A DNA stretch of 64,000 bases from Actinophytocola oryzae (GTDB lineage Bacteria > Actinomycetota > Actinomycetes > Mycobacteriales > Pseudonocardiaceae): assembly GCF_004364325.1 (NCBI RefSeq), contig NZ_SOCP01000007.1, positions 1-64,000 on the forward strand, read 5' to 3'. Both the position numbers and the translations under genes were made by a program. Numbering within the stretch: the stretch's first letter is position 1; each line of letters starts with the position of its first letter. Under the pieces are notes generated by a model. That model ran no database searches, was not told where the DNA came from, and was given only the letters and a program-made list of their open reading frames with translations. Shown piece by piece: positions 26,914 to 35,708 of this stretch.

Positions 26914-28536
26914 TCAGTAGTACTCGAGCTTCGAGCGCAGTTCCTCGGGCCAGGACAGCTGCACGCCGCGCAGCTCCAGCAGCCGCTGGAACTCCTTGAG
27001 CCGGTGTCCGTCGGCACGCACCGCTCTCGGGGGCACGCTCGTGTCGATGGCGTGGGCCGCGAGCGTGCCCGCGGCCTCGCCGATGCCCCACTCGACCGGG
27101 TGCAGCCGGTAGCACCCGTTGCTCACGTGGGTCGTCCCGATGCCCTTGCCCGCCGCGATGAGGTTGTCGACGCGGACGGGGAGCAGTGCTCCGAGCGGGA
27201 TCTCGAACGGGAAGGTGTCGATGTCGATGTACGTGCGTGCCGGGCCGCGGCCACCGGTGCTCGGGTGCAGGTCCATGCGGTAGCTGCCGACACCGATCGT
27301 GTCGCCGAACCGTTCCGCGCCGTCGAGCCCCGCGCGCATCGCCGTGCCGACGTGCTGTTCGAGGATCGTGAACTCGGCGCGGATGCGCCGCGACTCGCGG
27401 ATGTAGGGGAACTTGGCCAGGCCGTCGGTGGTGCCGACCGCGTCGCCCCGCAGGCGCAGGCCGGGAAGTCCCGTGCCCCCGTCGTAACGCGGCGCCTCGG
27501 TCTGCATCCAGTAGAGGAAGGACAAACTCAGCTGGCGGGCGTGTTCCAGGTTGGCCGCCCTGGTCGCCGGGTCGACGCCGACCAGGGGGCCACCCCAGTA
27601 GTCCATCTGCTGCCAGTTGACGAGGGTGATGTCGCTGGCGAACAGACCGGGCTCGAAGTGCTTGCGGTACAGGATGCGGCGGAACCGCCACAGGTCGAAG
27701 TGGTCGCTGCCGGGGCCGTAGTCGTCCTTGTTCTCGAAGACCATCCGCTGGAAGGGCACGAGGGTGCGCGGCACCTCCCACCAGGACAGCCGGGAGCCGG
27801 GCCAGAACGGGTCGCGGTGGCCGAGCCAGTGGTCGTACTCTGCGGGACGGTCGATGGTGTGGTCCTCGCCCGGCCGGTAGTCCAGCGCGAAGCACCAGCT
27901 GAACGACTGCTGGTCGAGGGGGTCGGCGGGGCCGTCCAGTGCGTGCAGCTCACCGGTGTCGGCGCGGCTCTCCGACCCCGTCACGTTCTCCACGCCTGCC
28001 AGCTCCAGCAGGTCGCCCAGCTCGCTCGCGTCGAGGACGTAGGTCGGCTCGACCACCAGCTCGGCGCCGGTCCGGTCGTCGCGGACGGTGACGGCGACGA
28101 TCCGGTCCCCGTCGACGTCGACCGCCACGGGGGTGTGCTCGCGGCGGATGTCGAGCAGGCCCCGGCTGACGTGGACACTGAGCAGCTCGTCCATCACGGC
28201 CGCGATCACCCTCGGCTCCGCGCAGATCCGGGAGACGCGGCCCTTGCCGGGGTTGAACCGAGGATCGGCCGCCACCTCCGGCAGGACGGGGTAGTTGCGC
28301 CGGTAGTAGTCGCGGACGGCCGCACGCATCCGCCGGTAGCTCGCGGTCGCTCCCTGCTCCTCGATCCAGGGGTGCTCGTCGGCGGGCACGACCTGGCTGG
28401 TCAGCTGGCCCCCGAGCCAGTCGGTCTCCTCGACCACCAGCACGGAGCACCCGGCCTCGCAGGCGGCCAGCGCCGCCGCGACACCGCCCGTGCCCCCGCC
28501 GACCACGAGGACGTCGACCCGACGGCCGCGGCTCAC
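26914..28536 (-). CDS. FAD-dependent oxidoreductase (FAD_oxidored family)
   Basis: 540 residues. The N-terminal Rossmann motif is VLVVGGGTGGVAAALAACEAG, then WLGGQLTSQ, a family hallmark, and DASELGDLLELAG. A C-terminal segment, NLIAAGKGIGTTHVSNGCYR, closes the FAD site. No Tat or Sec signal, so cytoplasmic. GTG start overlapping the LacI stop (GTGA). Members of this family often sit in carbohydrate loci of actinobacteria and planctomycetes. The substrate is unknown; oxidation of an imported sugar or sugar acid is inference from context. Confidence 0.85.
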   Translation of the reverse strand: MSRGRRVDVLVVGGGTGGVAAALAACEAGCSVLVVEETDWLGGQLTSQVVPADEHPWIEEQGATASYRRMRAAVRDYYRRNYPVLPEVAADPRFNPGKGRVSRICAEPRVIAAVMDELLSVHVSRGLLDIRREHTPVAVDVDGDRIVAVTVRDDRTGAELVVEPTYVLDASELGDLLELAGVENVTGSESRADTGELHALDGPADPLDQQSFSWCFALDYRPGEDHTIDRPAEYDHWLGHRDPFWPGSRLSWWEVPRTLVPFQRMVFENKDDYGPGSDHFDLWRFRRILYRKHFEPGLFASDITLVNWQQMDYWGGPLVGVDPATRAANLEHARQLSLSFLYWMQTEAPRYDGGTGLPGLRLRGDAVGTTDGLAKFPYIRESRRIRAEFTILEQHVGTAMRAGLDGAERFGDTIGVGSYRMDLHPSTGGRGPARTYIDIDTFPFEIPLGALLPVRVDNLIAAGKGIGTTHVSNGCYRLHPVEWGIGEAAGTLAAHAIDTSVPPRAVRADGHRLKEFQRLLELRGVQLSWPEELRSKLEYY

Positions 28537-29591
28537 GCCGCCACCCGCGCGAGGGTCTCGCCGTCACGGAAACCGCAGGCCACGACCCTGCTGACCGGCT
28601 CACGGGCGTCGGCGGTGAGAAGTTCCACCAGGAGTGAGACGGACACGCGACCCAGGTCGAGCGTTGGCGTCAGCACGCTCGTCACCCGGTTCAGCTCCGG
28701 GTCGGTGCCGCCCGGGTAGTCGCTCAGGGACACGACGGAGAAGTCCTCCGGCACCCGCAGCCCCCGTGCTGTCGCCACCGCCACGGCGGCCCGCGCCACG
28801 AGGCAGTCGGCCACGAACACGCACGTCACCCCCTGGTCGATCACGGAAGCCACCAGGTCGTCCACCGGGTCCGTCGACGGCACGGAGTAGACCGGCGCGG
28901 TGTCGAGGCCGAGTGCGGCACGTGCCGCGTGGAAGCCCTCGGCACGGTCGGCCATGGCCGGGTGCCACAGGTCGGTCGCGATCATCGCGACCTGCCGGTG
29001 CCCGAGGCCGACCGCGCGGGTGACGGCCGCGGTCGTGGCTTCGGCGTAGTTCGCGGTCACGTAGGAGACGTCGCCGTGCTCCTCGGTGTGGCGTCCGATG
29101 TAGACGAACGGGTAGCCGTCGGCGGACAGGCGCCGCACCTCCTCGCTGTCGGAGTCGCGGCCGAGCAGGATGCTCCCGTCGGCGAGCTGCAGCGAGTTGA
29201 CCCCGTCCCGGTAGATCATGCGGGTGCCCTCCGGGGAGACGGGCCCCCCGGTGAACAGCAGCAGGTTCTGCCCGGCGTGCTCGGCGGCCTCCTCGATGCC
29301 CTGCAGCATCGGGTAGTAGAAGTCCTCCGCCGCGGTCGGGAAGATGGGGGAGTAGGTGAAGACACCGATGACGTCGTTGCGGCCGCCCGCGAGCTGCCGG
29401 GCCGCCATGTTGGGCACGTAGCCGAGCTTGGCGATGGCGGCACGCACGCGGGCCTCGGCCTCCCGGCCGACGCGGACGCTGCCGTCCATGCGGTTGTTCA
29501 CCACGGCCGAGACCACGCCGCTGGACACCCCCGCCAGCCTGCCGACGTCGGCCTGCGTAGGCCGACGGTTGGTGGTGCCTCGTTGACTCAC
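28533..29591 (-). CDS. LacI family transcriptional regulator
   Basis: 352 residues. HTH at the N terminus (PTQADVGRLAGVSSGVVSAVVNN) with the hinge helix region after it, then a periplasmic-binding-protein-like sugar domain. I chose the GTG at 29591 with GGAGAT upstream; an earlier ATG at 29666 would put the operator in the coding region. First gene of the leftward operon with the FAD oxidoreductase and two permeases. Likely represses both directions until an oligosaccharide (manno- or gluco-type) binds. Confidence 0.92.
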   Translation of the reverse strand: MSQRGTTNRRPTQADVGRLAGVSSGVVSAVVNNRMDGSVRVGREAEARVRAAIAKLGYVPNMAARQLAGGRNDVIGVFTYSPIFPTAAEDFYYPMLQGIEEAAEHAGQNLLLFTGGPVSPEGTRMIYRDGVNSLQLADGSILLGRDSDSEEVRRLSADGYPFVYIGRHTEEHGDVSYVTANYAEATTAAVTRAVGLGHRQVAMIATDLWHPAMADRAEGFHAARAALGLDTAPVYSVPSTDPVDDLVASVIDQGVTCVFVADCLVARAAVAVATARGLRVPEDFSVVSLSDYPGGTDPELNRVTSVLTPTLDLGRVSVSLLVELLTADAREPVSRVVACGFRDGETLARVAA

Positions 29592-29643
29592 CGGATCTCC
29601 ATCCCGTAGTGCGCCGGCGTACGACGTGTCCGTGCCGACCGTG

Positions 29644-29660
29644 ATGATGCGCTTCATCAT
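29644..29660. promoter_or_regulatory. LacI-type operator, copy 1
   Basis: ATGATG-CGCTT-CATCAT, a perfect inverted repeat with a 5-nt centre, 53 nt upstream of the LacI start. Repeated at 29767-29783. Confidence 0.7.
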
Positions 29661-29721
29661 AGGCACGCGTGACGCACTGGATCAATGCGCATGCTCAGCT
29701 CTTCAACACCTGTGACAAGGC

Positions 29722-29750
29722 TTGACCGGTGGAAAATCGCTCTGTACGGT
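29722..29750 (+). promoter_or_regulatory. Candidate promoter of the binding protein-GH26-GH3 operon
   Basis: TTGACC (29722-29727), a 17-nt spacer and TACGGT (29745-29750) fit a principal sigma factor promoter. The second operator copy begins 17 nt downstream, near the expected transcription start. Confidence 0.55.
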
Positions 29751-29766
29751 CTGGTCGAACCAGATG

Positions 29767-29783
29767 ATGATGCGCTTTATCAC
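29767..29783. promoter_or_regulatory. LacI-type operator, copy 2
   Basis: ATGATG-CGCTT-TATCAC matches copy 1 at 15 of 17 positions. It lies just downstream of the putative promoter, where a repressor would block it. Confidence 0.65.
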
Positions 29784-29830
29784 ATCTCTCCGCGTGGCCG
29801 ACGCAGCCCACGACCCGAAGGAGCCACCGA

Positions 29831-31453
29831 GTGGTTCAGCATCAGATCGGTCGCCGATCCTTCCTCCAGCTCACCGGCCTCGCCGGACTCGCGCTGGCAA
29901 CCCCCGCCACGCTCGCCGCGTGCGGGCCCGGCAACAGCGGTACCGGTGCCTCGGGTGCGGCGGACGGCGCGATCCTGCCGTCCTACCTGCCCTACACCGG
30001 TGTCAGACCGGACCTCGCGGGCAGCGACACCTTCATGGCGGCGTTCTACGGCCTGCCCGCCAAGCCGCCCGCCGCGTTCCCGAAGCCGCCCGCTGGCGGC
30101 GGGTCGGTCACGGCGATGGTCAACGTCTTCGGCCCGCCACCGCCGGCCAAGAGCCACAACGGTTTCTGGCAGGCGCTGGACCGCGCCGTCGGTACCGACC
30201 TCGAGCTCAACATGGTCCCGGACTCGGACTACCCGACGAAGACCAGCACGGTGCTCGCGGGCGGCGACCTGCCGGACATCATGAACCTGCCGCTCTACAC
30301 GCCACGGCTCGGCCAGGTGCTGCCCGCGCTGTTCGCCGACCTGGCCCCGTACCTGAGCGGCGACAAGAGCCACGACTATCCCTACCTCGCCAACCTGCCG
30401 ACGGACTCGTGGCGGCCGATGGTCTACGACGGACACCTCTTCGGCGTCCCGGTGGCCCGCATGTCCACCGGTACCGTCATCTTCACGCGTTCGGACATCC
30501 TCGACGACCTGTCGCTGGACCCGAACCCGGGAACCTGGGACGACTTCGTCGCACTCGCGAAGGACCTCACGAGCGAGACGGACAAGCGGTGGGCCTTCGA
30601 CGACCCGCACCGCCTGTTCACCTTCGCCGCCGCCTCCCTCGGCGCGCCGAACACCTGGCAGCTCGGCAGGTCCGGCGAGTTCGTCAACATGATCACGAGC
30701 GAGGCCTACGCGGACGCACTCGACAGGACACGCCAGTTCATCACGAAGGGCTACCTGCACCCCAACGGTTTCTCCGCGACCTTCGACCAGACCCGCGCCA
30801 ACTTCGGCACGGGCGCGTGCGTGTTCCACTCGGACGGCTACCTGGCCTGGGACATCCTGTCGGCGAGCTACCCGGACATCGGCATCGACGCGCTCCGTCC
30901 ACTGAAGACACCGGACGGCAAGGCGTACCAGTTCACCAGCGCGGGTGCGCTGTCGCTGTCGGCCGTCAGGAAGGGCGACGAGAAGTCCGTCCGCAGGAGC
31001 CTGGAGGTGCTCAACTGGCTCGCCTCGCCGTTCGGCACCAAGGAGTACCTGCTGCGCAAGTACGGCGTCGAGGGCACCCACTACACGATGAGCGACGGCG
31101 CGCCCGTCAAGACCGCCCTCGGGACGACCGAGACGGCACTGCCGCTGCAGTACGTCGTGGACTCCGCGCCCGTCCTCGGCCCGGGACCCAGGGACCGGGT
31201 CGACGCCCAGTACGACTACCACAAGACCGTCGCCGCCGAACTGCTCGAGGACCCGAGCATCGGGCTGTACTCGGAGACCTACGCCAAGCAGGGCGCGACG
31301 CTGCAGAAGATCGTCACCGACGCGCGGACCGAGATCCTGCTCGGCCACAGGCCGGTCTCCAGCTGGGCCGACACCGTCAGCCAGTGGAAGTCCTCGGGCG
31401 GGACCGCCATGGGCACCGAGTACACGCAGGCCCACGCCAAGAACCCACGGTGA
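29831..31453 (+). CDS. Sugar ABC transporter substrate-binding lipoprotein (Tat-exported, LplA-like)
   Basis: 540 residues. The N terminus GRRSFLQLTGLAGLALA plus lipobox LAAC marks a twin-arginine exported lipoprotein anchored outside the membrane. The body is a type 1 extracellular solute-binding protein of the LplA group, longer than maltose-binding proteins. AAGGAG is placed 7 nt before the GTG start. It captures the sugar for the permeases encoded leftward. First gene of the rightward operon with GH26 and GH3. Confidence 0.92.
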   Translation: MVQHQIGRRSFLQLTGLAGLALATPATLAACGPGNSGTGASGAADGAILPSYLPYTGVRPDLAGSDTFMAAFYGLPAKPPAAFPKPPAGGGSVTAMVNVFGPPPPAKSHNGFWQALDRAVGTDLELNMVPDSDYPTKTSTVLAGGDLPDIMNLPLYTPRLGQVLPALFADLAPYLSGDKSHDYPYLANLPTDSWRPMVYDGHLFGVPVARMSTGTVIFTRSDILDDLSLDPNPGTWDDFVALAKDLTSETDKRWAFDDPHRLFTFAAASLGAPNTWQLGRSGEFVNMITSEAYADALDRTRQFITKGYLHPNGFSATFDQTRANFGTGACVFHSDGYLAWDILSASYPDIGIDALRPLKTPDGKAYQFTSAGALSLSAVRKGDEKSVRRSLEVLNWLASPFGTKEYLLRKYGVEGTHYTMSDGAPVKTALGTTETALPLQYVVDSAPVLGPGPRDRVDAQYDYHKTVAAELLEDPSIGLYSETYAKQGATLQKIVTDARTEILLGHRPVSSWADTVSQWKSSGGTAMGTEYTQAHAKNPR

Positions 31454-31463
31454 GGTGACGACG

Positions 31464-33428
31464 ATGTTCCGCTCACTCCTGGCCGCCCTGGTGGCCGGCG
31501 CCCTCATGACCACCGGCCTCGCGCAGCAGGCGCAGGCCGACCCGAACGTCCACGGTGGATCGCGTGCCCTGCGGGCCGCCACCCAGGGACTCACGACCGG
31601 CTGGAAGAACATCACGCAGCCCGTCGCCGGCGCGACGGCGAACACCACCTACGACTTCGGCATCTGGCTGCGCGGCACCGGCGCGCTGACCGTCAAGGTC
31701 ACGAAGGCCAACGGCGACAACCTCCAGTACCTTCGCCCCAAGGCCACCGGCTCGTGGACGTACGTGTCGTCGAGCTTCGCCACCGGCACCTACAGCGGTC
31801 AGGTGGTCTTCACCGTCGTCGACAGCGCCGTCACGCAGTACCCGGCCGCGGACGTGAGCGGCACGATGTACCTCGACGACGCCTACCTCGGTGTCGGCTC
31901 GGGGCCGAACCTGTTGCAGAACAGCGGTTTCGAGGCGCAGCTCGCGGGCTGGGGCGGCGACCGGGGCACCGTGTTCACGCGGTATCCCGACCAGTCGGGC
32001 AACCCGCCCGCCGAGCAGTACCACGGCGTGAACGACGTCGGCGTCTACGCCTGGGACCGCAATCCCGCGGGCGTGACCGACTTCGGCAGCTGGGTCGGGC
32101 GCACCCCGGCGCTGGCCGAGGAGTTCCTCGCGCAGGACACGTGGTCCGACCTCGAGGGCGGTGACCGGCTCGCCCCGTGGAGCGGCACGCCCTACGCGCA
32201 CTCGCTCCTGCTCGCGGCCTACCCGTTCCCGAAGTCGGGTGGCAGCCTGGCCGCCGCGGCCGACGGCGACTACAACGCCCACTACGCCACCCTCGGCCGG
32301 AACCTGGTCAGCAGAGGCCTCGCCGACACGGTGATCCGCTTCGGGCACGAGTTCAACGGCGGCTGGTACGTGTGGACGGTCGGCAACCAGGACAGCCCCG
32401 ACCACGAACAGAAGTGCGCCGACTTCGCGGAGGCGTTCCGCCAGTTCGTGACCACGATGCGGAGCATTCCCGGTCAGCACTTCAGGTTCGTCTGGAACCC
32501 CTCCGCGTCGGTCTGGGGGGTCGACCTACCCGCGGCGTTCCCCGGCCGCGACTACGTCGACTTCGTCGGCATCGACCACTACGACCAGACCTGGGCGCAG
32601 GACAACGGCACCCCGATCTACGGCGCCGCCTACCAGACCGCCACCCCGGCCGAACGCCTGCGCCGCCAGCAGCTCGCCTGGAACGCCGAGGTGAACGACG
32701 GCAACTGGGGCCTGAACATGATCGCGGGCTTCGCCGCGGACCAGGGCGTGCCGCTCGGCCTTCCCGAGTGGGGCATCGCGGCACGGTCCGACGGCATGGG
32801 CGGCGGCGACAACCCGTACTTCGTGCAGATGATGCACGACTGGATCACGGCCAACAACGTCGCCTGGCATGTCTACTTCAACGTGTCGGCTCCCGACGGG
32901 GACCACGACCTGTACGACACGGTCGCCTTCCCGCGGTCCTCGGCGAAGTTCAGCGCGCTGTGGAACCCCGCGGGCGCGCCGCACACCGCACCCGCGATCA
33001 CCCCGGCGGGCATCCCCGGCGTCACCGCGCCCTACCGGGTGGTCGAGGGCGAGTCCGGCACCCTGACCGGACCGGCGTTCCGCTACCACGGCGACCCGTG
33101 GGCGTCCGGCGGCAAGTTCGCCGTGATGTACCGCGACGGCAACGCGTTGGCGTTCACCGGCACCCCGGCGGCGACCCGCGGCGTCGCGATCGTCTACCAG
33201 GGCTGGCAGTCCGACCAGCGCGCGTCCCTGTACGTCAACGGCGCGCTCGTGAAGAAGGGCGTCCTGTTCCCCCAGCACGGCCGCTCGTGGTCGCACTCCT
33301 ACGGTTCGGTCGTCCTCCCGGACGTCACCGTGCCCGCGAACGCGACCGTCCAGCTCCGGATCGACGCCGACGACGTGCTGCCGAACGTCGACAGCCTGAA
33401 GATCGACTACCTGGTGTTCCTCCAGTGA
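31464..33428 (+). CDS. Secreted GH26 endo-mannanase-like glycoside hydrolase
   Basis: 654 residues. Sec signal about 1-25 (LLAALVAGALMTTGLAQQAQA). A carbohydrate-binding beta-sandwich is at about 30-150, then a GH26 barrel with the acid/base Glu in RFGHEFNGGWYVW and the nucleophile Glu in GLPEWGIA. The C-terminal 130 residues look like a CBM35-type module (YRVVEGESG, then YLVFLQ at the end). The family mostly cuts beta-1,4-mannan, sometimes mixed glucan or xylan. I prefer the ATG at 31464, with GAGGTGA 5-6 nt upstream, over the GTG at 31455. Stop overlaps the GH3 start. Confidence 0.9.
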   Translation: MFRSLLAALVAGALMTTGLAQQAQADPNVHGGSRALRAATQGLTTGWKNITQPVAGATANTTYDFGIWLRGTGALTVKVTKANGDNLQYLRPKATGSWTYVSSSFATGTYSGQVVFTVVDSAVTQYPAADVSGTMYLDDAYLGVGSGPNLLQNSGFEAQLAGWGGDRGTVFTRYPDQSGNPPAEQYHGVNDVGVYAWDRNPAGVTDFGSWVGRTPALAEEFLAQDTWSDLEGGDRLAPWSGTPYAHSLLLAAYPFPKSGGSLAAAADGDYNAHYATLGRNLVSRGLADTVIRFGHEFNGGWYVWTVGNQDSPDHEQKCADFAEAFRQFVTTMRSIPGQHFRFVWNPSASVWGVDLPAAFPGRDYVDFVGIDHYDQTWAQDNGTPIYGAAYQTATPAERLRRQQLAWNAEVNDGNWGLNMIAGFAADQGVPLGLPEWGIAARSDGMGGGDNPYFVQMMHDWITANNVAWHVYFNVSAPDGDHDLYDTVAFPRSSAKFSALWNPAGAPHTAPAITPAGIPGVTAPYRVVEGESGTLTGPAFRYHGDPWASGGKFAVMYRDGNALAFTGTPAATRGVAIVYQGWQSDQRASLYVNGALVKKGVLFPQHGRSWSHSYGSVVLPDVTVPANATVQLRIDADDVLPNVDSLKIDYLVFLQ

Positions 33429-35683
33429 GCGTCGATCTCGGCGGGACGACGCCCTGGCTCGACACCACGCGGGACGTGGCCGCCCGGATCGAGGACCTGC
33501 TCGGGGGGATGACGCTCGCCGAGAAGGCCGGGCAGATGCTGCAGCTCGACGCCAGGGGAGACCTCGTCGACGCGGTCCAGGGCAGGCTCGCGGGGTCGCT
33601 CCTGCACGCCACGCCGGAACGCATCGAGGAGGCGGCGGCGCTGACCACGCGCACCCGCCTGCGCATCCCGCTGCTGATCGCGGAGGACTGCGTCCACGGG
33701 CACGGCTTCCGGTCGGGTGCGACCGTGCTGCCGAGCCAGCTCGGCATGGCGTGCACGTGGGACCCCGAGCTGCTCGAACGCGCGGCACGCATGGTCGCGA
33801 CCGAGGTCGCGGCCACGGGCGTGCACTGGACGTTCTCGCCCGTCCTCTGCATCGCCCGCGACACGCGCTGGGGCCGCGTCGGCGAGACCTTCGGCGAGGA
33901 CCCGTACCTCATCGGCGAGCTGGGTGCCGCGATGATCATCGGCTACCAGGGCGACGGCCCGGGTGATCCGGACGCGGTCCTGGCGTGCGCGAAGCACTTC
34001 GCCGGTTACTCCCAGACGGTCGGTGGCCGCGACGCGACCGAGACCGAACTGAGCAGGCGGGCGCTGCGGTCCTGGTTCCTGCCGCCCTTCGAGCGCGCGG
34101 TCCGCGCTGGCTGCCGCACGGTGATGCTGGGCTACCAGTCGATCGACGGCGTCCCGGTGACGGCCAACCGGTGGCTGATCGACGAGGTGCTGAAGACCGA
34201 ATGGGGCTTCACCGGCATCCTCGTCACCGACTGGGACAACGTCGGGCGGATGGTGTGGGAGCAACGGATCCTCGCGGACGACGTCACGGCCGCGACCACC
34301 GCCGTGCGGGCGGGCAACGACATCGTCATGAGCACGCCGGTGTTCTCCGAAGCGGCCCAGGAAGCGGTCGCACGCGGCGACCTGGCCGTCGGGCAGCTCG
34401 ACGACGCCGTGCGCCGCATCCTGCGGCTGAAGTTCGACCTGGGTCTGTTCGACGGCGGGCGCACGGCGCCACCCGTGGCGGTCATCGGCTCGGCGCCCCA
34501 TCGTGCGCTGAACCTGGAGGTCGCCCGCCGTTCGCTCGTGCTGCTCCGCAACGACGGCACACTGCCCCTGCTGCCGACAGGTGCCGGTCCACAGCGGACG
34601 ATCGCGGTCCTCGGCCCGAACGCCGACGACCCGGACGCCCAGCTCGGTGACTGGGCGGGCCGGTCGGGACAGGTCGACTGGCTGCCCGACGGACATCCCC
34701 GGGCGACGATCACCACGGTGCTCGACGGTCTCCGCCGGCACGTGCCGGCCGGCTGGCACGTCACCTCGGCCCGAGGCGCGGACATCGGGTCGATGACGCC
34801 CGATCCCGAGGGCCCGGTCTTCGCGGACGGCCAGCCACGCCCACCCGTCTTCGAGGCCAGCCCACCGGATCCGGCGCTGCTGGCCGAGGCGGTTCGGGTC
34901 GCGCGGGCGGCGGACTGGGCGGTCGTGGTGCTCGGCGACCTGCCCGCACTCGCCGGAGAGGGACGGTCGACCGCCACACTGGAGCTGCTGGGTGGCCAAC
35001 AGGCGCTCCTGGAGGCGGTCGTCGGCTCGGGCACGCCGGTGATCGTCGTGCTCGTCCAGTCCAAGCCGTCCGTACTGCCGGAGGCCGCGACACGGGCCGC
35101 GGCGATCGTGCAGGCGTTCAACCCGGGCATGGAGGGCGGGCGCGCGATCGCCGAACTGCTCCTGGGCCTCGTCGAGCCGTCGGGACGGCTCCCGATCACG
35201 GTGCCCCGGCATGCCGGCCAGCTTCCCGTGTACTACAACCAGATCCGCGGCCAGCACGGGTCCCGGTACGCCGACCTGACGCAGGACCCGCTGTTCGCGT
35301 TCGGCGAGGGCCTCGGCTACGGCCGGCCTGTGTACGAGTCCCTGACCCTGAGGGAACACACGGTCCGACCCGACGGGGTCGTCGTGGCCCGGGTGCGCCT
35401 CGGCAACTCCGGTGAACGCCCGGTGCGCGAGACCGTCCAGGTCTACGTCCGCGATCTCGTCACGAGCGTGACCTGGGCCGAACGCGAGCTGAAAGCGTTC
35501 CGGCAGGTCGACATCGCCCCCGGTGCCGTGGTGGACGTCGAACTCGCGATCCCCGCGTCCGCGTGCACCGTCGTGGACGCGGAGGGCCGCCGTCGCGTCG
35601 AACCGGGCCGCTTCGAGCTGCTGGCCGGCCACTCCTCCCGCGACGAGGATCTACTGAGGACGGAGTTCGACATAATGGCGTGA
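33425..35683 (+). CDS. GH3 beta-glycosidase
   Basis: 752 residues, usual GH3 architecture: barrel domain to about 310, alpha/beta sandwich domain about 330-570, fibronectin-like C terminus (VQVYVRDLVTSVTW). Nucleophile Asp is near residue 269 in ILVTDWDN; substrate residues lie in DTRWGRVGETFGEDP and CAKHFAGYS. No signal peptide, so it acts inside the cell on imported oligosaccharides. GTG start overlaps the GH26 stop (GTGA). Whether it is a glucosidase, mannosidase or xylosidase cannot be read. Confidence 0.93.
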   Translation: MSVDLGGTTPWLDTTRDVAARIEDLLGGMTLAEKAGQMLQLDARGDLVDAVQGRLAGSLLHATPERIEEAAALTTRTRLRIPLLIAEDCVHGHGFRSGATVLPSQLGMACTWDPELLERAARMVATEVAATGVHWTFSPVLCIARDTRWGRVGETFGEDPYLIGELGAAMIIGYQGDGPGDPDAVLACAKHFAGYSQTVGGRDATETELSRRALRSWFLPPFERAVRAGCRTVMLGYQSIDGVPVTANRWLIDEVLKTEWGFTGILVTDWDNVGRMVWEQRILADDVTAATTAVRAGNDIVMSTPVFSEAAQEAVARGDLAVGQLDDAVRRILRLKFDLGLFDGGRTAPPVAVIGSAPHRALNLEVARRSLVLLRNDGTLPLLPTGAGPQRTIAVLGPNADDPDAQLGDWAGRSGQVDWLPDGHPRATITTVLDGLRRHVPAGWHVTSARGADIGSMTPDPEGPVFADGQPRPPVFEASPPDPALLAEAVRVARAADWAVVVLGDLPALAGEGRSTATLELLGGQQALLEAVVGSGTPVIVVLVQSKPSVLPEAATRAAAIVQAFNPGMEGGRAIAELLLGLVEPSGRLPITVPRHAGQLPVYYNQIRGQHGSRYADLTQDPLFAFGEGLGYGRPVYESLTLREHTVRPDGVVVARVRLGNSGERPVRETVQVYVRDLVTSVTWAERELKAFRQVDIAPGAVVDVELAIPASACTVVDAEGRRRVEPGRFELLAGHSSRDEDLLRTEFDIMA

Positions 35684-35708
35684 ACACAACGCGTCGGTTG
35701 GGGGAGCG

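Noticed and set aside
29591..29666. ATG at 29666 as start of the LacI regulator
   Set aside because: It adds 25 residues before the HTH and would place the perfect operator inside the gene. GTG at 29591 has a GGAGAT site.
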